Positions 22,401-34,400 of a stretch of DNA of 64,000 nucleotides are shown piece after piece. Under the pieces are notes generated by a model. That model did no database searches, was not told where the DNA came from, and saw only the letters and a list, made by a program, of their open reading frames with translations. Made by a program: the position numbers and the translations under genes. How positions within the stretch are numbered: position 1 is the first letter of the stretch; each line of letters opens with the position of its first letter. Source of the stretch: Pycnopodia helianthoides (lineage: Eukaryota > Echinodermata > Asteroidea > Forcipulatida > Asteriidae); assembly GCA_032158295.1 (NCBI GenBank), contig CM063261.1, positions 124,001 through 188,000 of the forward strand, in the 5' to 3' direction.

Positions 22401-25400
22401 AAATTGGGCCCTGGCAATACAGATCATTTATTGTGTGCAATCATATGTGTGATCTCCACTCCTTCCGTTACCCAGGTTTGTTCCTACCCAGGGCTTGATC
22501 CCTTTCCCATAGATTGAAAGTTTACAGGCTTGTGTGAATATTAATACTAGGTGAACATGAACTTACTAGGTGATTAACCATTAGTTGCTCACTAAGAGCT
22601 TTCCAGTTTTCAGTATCGTAGTTTACACGGTAGAAACCAAACTGCCCAGGGTTGGCCACATACCAGTCCGTTTCAACACCAACCCACGGAAATGAGACTG
22701 CATTAATAAACAGAAGCAAGAATAAAACAAATTCATCCAAACAATTAAGGCAATTAAAGATACTGTTTTTACAGGATTACTAATTTATAAGCATTTGTTA
22801 AACAGTGCTTTATCACACATGAAGGTGTTTAAAGTGCTTGTTAACTATTTTTTTCTACAAGGTGTATGCAGAGCTATGTTTGAAGTATAAGACCCATTTT
22901 TTACATAGCACCTTGTACCGGTTTACAAGGTGCTGCGGCACAATCTGCAGCCAACCATACCAGAAAACACGTGGGGGGGGGACCCTTTCTCTTAACAATA
23001 AGGGTACTGGATTCTTACGTGCATTGAGTAACAACACACAGGACCTACGGTTTAATTTCCCATCCAAAGGATGAAGCAATAATGTTTAAATGTTTTGCTT
23101 CAGAACACAAGTGTCAAGACCGGGACTCAAACCCACACTCTGCTGATAAGAAACACCAGAGCTTGAGTCCGGTGTGCTTGACCGCTCGGCAACAACACGA
23201 TAGTGAACAAAATCCAAGATGGTATTAAAATGGATTCACCCCTCTGCTCTGATATAAGAAGCTTGGGGTTGTATGCTCCCCAGGGAGTTGAGAAAGGTTT
23301 GAGGATTGGTATAAGTATGCCTGATGAACAGGGATAATAATGTTGTAAAGCGTCTTGATCTAGCTACTAGGATATAGGTGCTATATAAAGAACTTTGTAT
23401 CAGCTCTGAAAATCAACAATTGAATCTCCTACCTCCGGCAAACTCCATGGGACTTTCAAGGACAGAGCTGGTATTTGACTCAAAGTAATAGTTGAAACGA
23501 ATATTCCAGGTATAGCTGTGGGGTTCAAGGTGAAGTACACAAGAATTAAAAGACAGAGTTATTGCATTTATGCAAGCTATAAATTAAATGATATAATTTT
23601 GACTTTTAAAGTGACTTGAGAATGTCAGTTACCTGACTCTCAGAAAGACAATACAAAATTATTCTAAAATGTTTTTTCAATTCTGGGGTGAACAAAGAAA
23701 TTTTGACTAGAATAGGATTTGATCCTGTGACCTGCAGATTAATATGCAGAGCTCTACCAACTGAGCCATCTAGCCCTGATGTTGACGGTCTCTCTGTGTA
23801 AGCTTGGCTATGTAGGGTGAACATGGACAAAATAACAGCTTTTTAACAAATGAACCTTGTACTCAAGCTTGAGTGTTTTGTGTTATCTTGGTTGTCTAAA
23901 GTTGCCATTGGGGGCTGAAATAGTTTTCAAAAGGACCTTTCCAGCTTAGAGACTGTCTTACTTGAAAACACTTCCATATGAGTCTTTGCTCTTATCAGCT
24001 TGAGGATCAACCAGGAACCATGTCTGGTCGGCATCCACTTCCCAAGATGCTCCAGTGGCCCTCTTCGTCATGGTAACAACGGGGAATCCCATCTGAAGGG
24101 TCCAGGTATCCATGATTTCTTTGACATTGATGTCCATGCTGGCGTTCTGACAGGCCTAGGACAACGATTCAAGAGAGAATTGCATTTGATGACTTGCTTT
24201 CCATATTGTACTTTCTAAAATCTCAAGTCAAGCATGACCCTATTAACCATACTAAAATGAAATAAATTGAACAAAATGTCCAATGTGGTAAGCATTGTTG
24301 TATTGCGACCAAACATATTGTTTTTAAAAACAAAAAACAAAACAACAACACAACTATAAACAACTTAGATCAGAAGGAATGAAGACTTACTTCTGTTATC
24401 TCTGCCCAAAGGTCATCACTGACAGCATTTTGGTAAGCGTATTTCTTCAAATAGGACTGCAGAGGAAATTTATAAAAATACATCATAATTTTAGTTGAAA
24501 TGTTTTATGATTGTTTAACCTTTACAATCCCTAACCCTCCAAACTCCTGTGCAGAAAGTTGTCTGAATTGACAGAACTTGGTCATACAGGCCCAAGTAAT
24601 AAGTTCATCACTGTTTTCACTATTTTGGATTGCCCACCAGCGCTGTTTGTCATGATTGACCGTAGCTTTATATCTTAAAATCACAGATCATTTTATTGAT
24701 AAATACAGGAAGGGGCAGATATCTCAAGAATTGCATTTTGCGCTTTCACAAAGAGCCAAACATCCCCAAAGATGCATGTAAACCATTGCAACAGAAGAGC
24801 AGAGATGTAGGTCAAAGCGTTTTTCCGGTTTTATGAAAAGCTACTTAAGTCAGTGTGCTCATGTGATATGCGCGTCCCTTTCCTATTTAAAAACTATTTA
24901 TTCAGATGGGTCAAACTGCAAACCATGGCTTTTTAGTTTTGCAGATTTGCTGTTTTAAGCTAAACAAAGTGCAAAATGTGAATCTCAATTACGTCTTTTC
25001 ACATATATGTAACTCTTTGTAAATATGGGATAACTTGTCTATAATAGGTACAGGTGTGCTAACCTTATCCGAGTCCAACCATTTGGGTGTTAAGTTACCA
25101 CAGAGTTGATAATTTGGAGGATATGGGAGGGTCTATTATAGCAAAAGATACTGGGGGGGATAGAGAGAGAAATATTTTAGAATGATTCAGATAAAGATGA
25201 ATTTCTTACCGCGACGCCTGCTTTAAAAACATCTTCGGAGACAATTTCGTTCAGCATCCGGAGAACACTTGCACCCTGTGAAAATGATTTTTGTACATTC
25301 ATACTAAAGTTAATAAACAATATGATATACAAAATATTCTAGCATTTCAAGGCAGATGATGGAAAAATATTCTAGAAATCGAGGTTTGCAGTACCACCAT

Positions 25401-28400
25401 CAAATAATATATTGATTCTTTTCAGCACCACTAGCTCTTTTAAGAACTTTGGGCTCTTTTCAGAACCATCAACTCTATTCAGAACCATTGGCTATTTTCA
25501 GAACCACTAGCTCTTTTCAGAATCCTATTCTTTTCAGAACATTGGTTTTTCAGAGCCATATAAGTTTTTAACCAGTAATTGTTGGTTCTTTTCTAGAACT
25601 TGGCTTTTCAGTGTTTCAATTTTTTTTGTTTCATTTTTCCAGAACACACAACATAAACTCTTTACAGAGATAATGACATGGCGTTACGCAATCCTTTATC
25701 TCTCGATCTTGCATTCCTTGAACCAAAAAGAACAAAAGTACGGCAATCTAGACCACTTGGGAAGATGGAACTCACCTTGCTGTAGGGGATGGAGTCAAAG
25801 ATTTCATTAATCTCATCGGGATGGTTGACTGGAACGATGATCGGATGAGAGCTGACAATCTGATCCTTTCCCATCACGTAAATAAAATCCTGATTCAGAA
25901 ATTGGTTCATCTGCACAGAGGGGAAAAAAAGGGAAAGGTAATAAAACAAATATCTTAAAAGGCCTGTCTGCGAATTAAATGTCTCATCATTCATCAGAAG
26001 TAGAGAAATATAAACTCAGCGAGAAAAGGAAAACAAAAGATGCAAATCACAGATTGATTTTGGAGGGAAAAAACCCAAATAGAATGAAGAGTATCTTTTA
26101 AGTTTTACTCCTATGTTAGCTAAGCACTGTTAAGGTCACTGCTTGCTCGAGCATGCATGATGACAATTTTGGGCGGTTACCTCTACTAATTGCAGGATTT
26201 GAACTGGCCTTGTGGTCTAGAGGATAAAACATTTGCTCTCTAATGCAGAGGTTGTGGGCTTGAATATTACCAAAATAGTTGTACATTTTACTTTTGTGAA
26301 ACAAAATTATTTTTAAGTATTAATCTTACGTTAAGTATATAGCTGAGAGAGCTTTCATTGTACCATTATTCTAACCTAGCCCAACATGTAAACGTCCCTT
26401 ATAGCACTTTCATTGGGACATTTAGTTTGTAAAATTCCATACATTGACTTTAACTTACCTTCTGCTAGTTTTAGGTGGTAAAGTCAAATCGAAGATATTC
26501 TCCGTTACTAATGGAGCTTCCATTGTACCATCTTTCTAACCTAGACCTAACCCAATTTGCAAACATCCCTTTGCTGTATCTTGGAAGGTATTTTGTAGAA
26601 TTATTCAACCTTCCAGTCTGGTTAGGTATACATGTAGTAGACTCCAAGATACTCTTGGTAGTGCTATTAGAGCTTCTATTTTGCCATCTTTCTAACCCAG
26701 CCTAATGCGCAAATGTTCCTTAAGCTCCTCATTGGGAAGTAGTTTGTAAAAAACCCCAAACCTTTATCAAATGATGGAGGATGGAAATCAAACTTACCTT
26801 CTGCCAGTCTGGGTGAACCTTGTCGACGCCAAGGTACTCTACATAGCTGGCAAAGCCCTCGTTAAGCCACAGGTCATCCCACCAGTCCATCGTCACAATG
26901 TTACCAAACCACTGAGTTAAAAAAAATTGCCAATTAAAGAAAAAGACAATTTTAGAAAAACAAGAAAACCAGACAAGAATGTAGAGACATGAACCAGCAA
27001 GGCTTGTTGTTTGTCAATTTTGTTCTCAACTAAAACACCCAAACTAGCTTTTTGAAACAATGCAAGCAGTATACAACACCTTGAAAGGGATACACACGAG
27101 GGGGTGCAAAATGCTGCCAGATTGCAAACATCGAACGAACCTCTTCTCTTTACAATAAGTGTACTGGGTTGTTCTACATGCATTCCACAACACACAGGAC
27201 CTAGTACTTGACGTCTCATCCAAAGCAAGAACAATTATAGGGCCAATGATTTTCCGTTTCAGAAAAGTGCAAATTCCGTTTTTGAAAAACATGAATTCCG
27301 TTTCAGACAAAATAAATTCCGTTTCATGTTCTTTAACAGATAAAAGGTTGTTAATGCCCAGGGAGTCGATTATAAACATAACTTTTCTCAATTGTTTGCT
27401 TGATTGTAAAAACTTTTGCTAAACTTTTTAACAAAAATAATTGAGATGCAGATCGTAAATTATTTTTTTAAATCAACGGCCGATTCAGTTCCGGAGTTGG
27501 CAATTTCTAAAACGTAATGCACTGACTCACTGACTGATCGCTGCAACAAAAAAAGAAACATGTAACAGCCGTTGCACTGCAGTATCATTGCATATGACGT
27601 CACCGTGTTCTTCTCCTCCACACAGAAACAAATTGTCAGCCATTTTGTTTTCGCTTTGGCGACAAAATGTTGAAAGTTAATGGTTGATTTTAGACCTTTC
27701 CGAGATGTAAAATCAATGTGTGTGTTCATACTTCATATAGAGCATAGGTAAGCTAGTTTGAGTATAATTGTTGATAACAGGGAGGGAGAAAATGCAATTT
27801 GGGTGAAAAAAAATGTAAAGATCGTGCCGTGAATGTGATGATTTTGCCCTCCGTCCTGCAATGTACATGTGTACATCTGGTCGAGTCAACGGTACGATCT
27901 CGTACACAGCTTTTTACGGTCTGATTTCTGATGCTTTTTTAGTTTAACAAAATGAAGCTAAATAAAGAATGCAGTGTTAAGTTAGCTTGCCTGATCAATT
28001 TTAATAGGTTTGGCCTTAATAACATGAAAAAACCCGTTTTCTGTTTCAAAGGGCAGATTCCGCCAATTCCGTCCGTTTTCCGCGATCGCGGAAAATCACT
28101 GGCCCTACAATTATGGTTAAGTGTCTCACTGGGAACAAGACCAGAACACTCGACCACTCGGCTACAACACTCCAATAACTAATAGAGCTAAATCAAATTA
28201 ACTTCAATTGAGACGGTGGCTAAATAACTCACCTGATGAGCCAACTCATGAGCGACAACCTCAGCTACTCGTTGCTTGTTGGACTCGGCTGAGTCAGTCT
28301 CTGAGTACAGCAGGTTGACTTCACGGTAGGTAATCAAGCCCCAGTGCTCCATGGCGCCAGAAACAAAGTCAGGAATAGCAATCATGTCTGGACAAATCAG

Positions 28401-31400
28401 AGAACAGAAAAAAATAACCACACTAATAGTTCATCAAAAACATTGGGGTCTACGTTTGTCAGGAACAAAGGAGTGTCCACTGCTTGGAGGCACTGGTGTG
28501 TGTGCTTGGTGCTGGGCTAGCAGGATGGGCAGGCAAAAAGCAATTTGCAAGTAAGATTTACGAATGTTGAGTTTTCTCCTCAAAATAAATCAAGCATTCC
28601 TTCTCTAGTCGTTCAAATAACAATGACAACAAAATATAATTAATTTTAATACTACTTGAAAATATAATTCTTGTTTCACTTACCCAGTTTTGGCAATGGG
28701 TAATCCAAATCGAAGTAGTCCTCAAAATATTCTGTGACGTTAGCGCCAACGGAAAGGGAATAGTCCACCTGATCAATCTGGTCTGGAGGTGCGTACACTC
28801 TGAACTGTGACAACAACAATAAATATCAACAGCAAGCCAACTTGTTATAGGAATAAATAGAATATTCACTGCTCAAAGATTCTTCAACTTTATGACCGTG
28901 AAGCGTTTTCACCAAAATAGCAAGATTGGCAAAGGGGTTTGCCCCTGTGTTTTCTGGCTTGGTTGGCTGCAGATTGCACAACAGCACCATGGTGCAACAT
29001 GGATCTTATATTCATAACTCTGTACACCTGTCATAAAAATAATGAGTGAATATCAGCGCTGTGAGAGCATCCATCTGTGGATACCTGCGCTGTATAAATC
29101 TTAATCTTCATCATTAGTGGGACAGATAAGGAAAATATTTGGGGGAATTGTGCCTTTGATGATACAAGCGTGGAACTTGGCACACAGAGTATGTCATAAG
29201 AAAGATTTGGCTATAAGGCCATCGCATATTTGAATTTTGTTAAAAATAAAGGTAGAATAAAAAGCAACTTTCAAAATTTTTAAAATGGCTGCAAACTGCT
29301 CGTTATTGCCTTACAACATATGAAATTGGTCATTGTTTTTTAAGGATTACATGACCAGTATGCTAAAAGCAGAACTAGATAAAAGTATAGGGGGGCCTAC
29401 TGGTAATTCAGGCACACTCGTTCTGATGTGAGCACAAAAATGTTTTAACAAAAACTGAAGTTTATGGAAGTAAAAAGTTAACAAATCATCTTACAGGTTT
29501 TCCACTGCTCAGGATTCTCTCTTTGTAGGAAAAATCACAGACAATGAAACAAGCCAAGTATGTACTCATCAGCACCGAGCGTTTAAACGTTGTCTGATGC
29601 AAACTGGGGTCCAGGGTGTAGCTTGTTGTACTCTGTTTTAAGAAAGATGGAACACAATATAAGAAAATGATTCAATTATGAAAACAGCATCATGGTAAGT
29701 TACCCTTTCCGTACCACCATAGGCAACTTTCAGCGACTGCACTCATAGCCCATACCCCTCTTCTTTACCATTGGTGACTGTTATCACCCAACGCTTACAC
29801 TTAGCACAACAAAGGGCATTTTTGATGCTGTGTATGAATGCCGAACATGCTAAAGCCTACAGGTCTTAAACAGCTCCAGCTGTGTCTTTACCAGCTGTTT
29901 AATACCTTCTGTTAAAATATAATATGTTGAGATAGATTTTTGAAAATTTTGTATTATTTATTGTTGAAACAAAATGTGAAATATATGAAAAATATCAAAT
30001 GCAAAGAATTTATAGTTGAGATACATAAAACAAGCATAGGGATGCATTTTTATACATACAGTATAGCAGAATACATATGTAATCACTCCTTGAAATCTGG
30101 ACAGTTCCATTTTACTTATCTCATGAAATGGAACAGTCCAGATTTTACCTCCTGATTATATTCTGCTTCATTGTATTTATATGCATCCAGCATTTGTATT
30201 TTTATCCATAAAGGAAAATTGTACAGTCGAAAACTCAATAAAATCTAAAAACATTACAGTTTTAAATTTGAATTTGCAGATATTAAGAGTACAAAAGAAA
30301 AATATAAGAAGGAAGTTAGGAACAAAAATGTTGACAATTACTAACTGGCATTAAAGATTGTTTAATCAACAATCTTACAAGCTTGTCTGGCTAGTAACTG
30401 CATTTTTCAAATGATGTACTAATCCTCTTCAAAAGCATCATGAAATTGGGATGGGGTTTCCTTTTTTCTGATGTGACTCACATTGACGTCCATGTTGGAC
30501 AAAGCGATGTAAGGAGCCGGGGGATGGACGAGGGTCGTCGTGTACTCTGCCTTCAAGTTGGGTTCGTCGAAGCAGGGGAATGCTTTACGAGCTGAAGTGG
30601 GCTCAAATTTACTCGTTGCAATATTCCTGTAAACAATTCATAAAACAATGGAAGACATGTAACAACTTTGAAACTTTAAAGTTACTTAAAATTTTCACTG
30701 AATGGTTGACCTATCCATTAAGCCCTGCCCACCTTATTATGGTGTTCTTAAGATGCCAATTGTGCATTGAATCATGCCGTTGCATCACCCTTTCACCGTC
30801 ACATTGTGCCGTGCTATTGCGTCATGTCATCTCGTCACCCATTTCCCTATTAATTTAGGTCTCAGGTGAGATATTTGGCTTCTTTGATTCAGTGCCTAAA
30901 AAAACATGCATATGGGAACAGACAATCCAGGAAGAGTTCAATATTCTTGGGGATGAAGAACAGCAATGGATAGAAGATGGACTTGGGGCTGGGAGTGTAC
31001 TTGACAGATGACTGTAAACTGTCCCTGCAATGCACCAAGGCAGCATCCAAAGCTATGATCAGCCCGCCGATCATACAGAGAACGTTCAACCACATGTTCG
31101 CTGTCCTGTATTAAAAGGCATGGAGTCCCAATCAAGTGAATGATATCAAGACACTAGAGAAGGAGAGCCACAAAACTGGTTCCAACCCTACGAGATAAAT
31201 CTTACCAAGACAAGAGAGATTTGAAGAATTGAACCTGTACCCCTTGAATGAAGGAAGGTTAGAATAATGTGATCGAGGCGATCTGATTGAGGTTTTCAAA
31301 ATTTGAAATGGCCTAGAAGATATCCAAGCAGAAGAGCTTTTCACAATGTCACCCAACCATGCCAACACAAGCACAAGGGGACGCAACTTCAAACTCTTCA

Positions 31401-34400
31401 AACAAGGCTCCACAACGAACTAAATTTCAGGAACAAATTCTTCTCCCAACGAGTTCCCAGGTCGCCAGGAGTTGCTTAGGATAATGATCTTCCCGAAAAT
31501 GTTGCCAATGTTGAATGTGAAAACAACCAACATGACCAACAAGTTCAAATGAAAAATTGACAAATTCCGAAAAGAAAATGGATATGGGGTGTTGAGTAAA
31601 AGACTTAACCCTGTAAATTGCACGGGAAAAATTTCCGCAGGCGGCCGCCACTTTCCGAAGCTTTTTTTTTGATTTTTTTTTTTAAATTTATTCATGAGGA
31701 TGTTTCCAATCGATTGGGGTAGGGAACAAAATTCTACGATAAATGGATTTCATAGGGGGACGATTTCAAAAAAAAATTATTTTGCGTAAATCCAAAAAAA
31801 AAATTGCGAAAAAAAATTTGCGCTTATTGCCACACTCTATTCTTCTCTATTTCTCCCCCATTTCCTGTCTCCTCTTCACCCAGTCTCCATGTATCTACCT
31901 GTACCTTATTGCTGGAAGGAATGGAACGTTAGTAATCAATGAAATAATGCAATGGCGTCGTTACCGAGACTCGAACCTGTAAAGAGAGAACAATTTATTA
32001 TACACAAGAGAGCATAGCCTTAACCCACACGGCTATGAGGCGTTGATACAAAGATTGGTTTGCTTGTCTACATGTTTCTCCCATAACCTGGTTTACTAAA
32101 GGTCATAATGAATATGTAATTTTTATGAATATTAAAATAAGCTGTGATTGTCCAATACTTTGCATAAACTGAATATTCATAAATTTATGAATGAAAACCT
32201 GCCTTACACGTCAGTCGCGCAAAAGGTTATTTCGGATTATTCCATTAGTAGGAGTCCTAGGTAAGTTATATAAACCACCTAAACGTTTTTAAACCGAACC
32301 GTCCCCGACTACCCCCTCCGAATAATTCCAAAGGCGCTGATTCCATCAGAAAGCCACACAATAAATCAAAAGATAGAATTAATAATAACAAACAACAACT
32401 ATTGCCATTTATTGAAACACTTGCTCTATTTATTAACCCAAAATGACGACCAGGAGGTGCGCGTTTAAGTGCGCTGCCGTTTGCAATGGGTCTATAAAAT
32501 GGCGGTCTTAACAGATTCCGTGCGCGTTATTAAATAAAAACATCAGTGCAATTTATATCCTAATTTACGGACATTCATATCATCAACACACGTGTGCTAA
32601 TGTACCTAGTTCTAATTTCCCCCCTAAACATCATCTGCGTTTACCCCTTCCAGAAATCGAATAGTCCTATCGAATTTCCATCGCGCATGAACGATGACCG
32701 ACTGATTGGAGAAATTGCAAAACGCGCGAACACACACACAGTAGGAAAACGATACAAAATGGCGTTGGGCCATTTTCTCCGTCGCCTAGGCCGGTTTTCG
32801 GCCCATTTTTCACGCCTTTCCAATTTTTCCTACAACCTATTCATACTTAGGATATTTTTCTCCACTCCTTCCAGACAGGTAAGACCCAAAATTTTCTTAA
32901 TTCGGGGCGATTAAAGTGGCGGCCGCCTCCGGAATCAATCCTAAGTACACATGAAGTAAGTAAAAATTAAGGTAAACATTAATTTATATAGCTGAGTTAA
33001 TAATTTAAATTTTAAACTAGGCTATTTTAGTATTTAAACGTGTTAATTTTTAGGAAAATAAAGTCCGAAATTCATTGGTCCAAGTCCCCCCCAAAACTCA
33101 CCAAACATCCCTTTCAACATTTTCACTTTGTGGCAAACACCTCGAAGCTAAAAAGTCGAAACTTTACTTGACTGAGTGGTTCTAGTCCAAGACCAAAGGG
33201 AAGTATACACTGTTTTGTGTTGTTGACACAGTGACATGCGCGCAACATGACATGACAGCAGACAGATAGCCCGAACATCTGTCGTCACACTTCGACTGTT
33301 CGTGGTTAACGCAACGTCAGGGGACCAGTCCAACACAGATATTTTGTTTCAGTGTTTGGTAAGTAACACTTGAGGGCGCTATGTAACCCAGATTATTATT
33401 TTTGTTTGGTTTTAATACTGGTCGGGGGGGGGGGGTGAGCTAATTACTGAATTTTCTCGTGGCCTGAAACTTTTATTGGAACAGTCCTTCCTGGTTAACA
33501 TTTGAAATTAAGTTTCATTTTAATTTCATTTACTTTATTCTCTTTTGTCTCCGTCTTCCGTTAATTGGCTTAAAAAGAAGGTACTATTTAAAAAAAATAA
33601 ATAAATAAAAAATAGAAGAAACAAAAATAGAAGAAAATTAAACAGTGATGGATTATGTTCGCAAACTGTTATCAAGATTGAATGATAAGAGTTATTGTTA
33701 TGTGCTGGCTTCTGACCCATTTATCATACAGCGTAGTGTAGGCCTACGTCTGAATACTTTATCGACTCACTTTGTGCTAAGTTTTTTGTTTTTGAAAAGT
33801 AAATAAATAAGTTGGTTGTATTGCGTCTCAAATTGAAAATAAGAAACTGAGTCACTGTATTAAGAACAACCCATCTACCTCCCTTTACATACTCGTTTTT
33901 TATATATTTTGTTGGGAGAATATCAATAATATTTTGACGGCTGCTGACAGAAAAAAAGCCGGCTGGAGTTTTCTCACGAGGCTTGAGTCTCTAACGCAGT
34001 TGCTAATATTTGTCAATACTGACATTATATTTGTCTTTGCGATATGATACTTATGCATCAGTTACCATGGCATAACAGAAACACGATATCATTTTCTATA
34101 CATTTTGATGGTAAATGCAATTATGAAAAGGATGGTCAGATCTAAGTGACAGCATTTAGGTTTGGATGAAGCTCTTTGAACCCCAATTCTAACTGACAAA
34201 CAAAAGGACAGACGGACAAAGGGGCGTACGTAAGTACGAACAAGGACAAACGCGACCAATGACACCAATAAAACTTGGACATTTTTGAGCAATTTAATTG
34301 CCTTGCAGATTATTAGCAAGATTATTGCGAGAAAAGTTTATGTGAATTGAAAATCTCTTACGGGCCAATATAAATGGTAAAGTGCATGACTTTAGAATGA

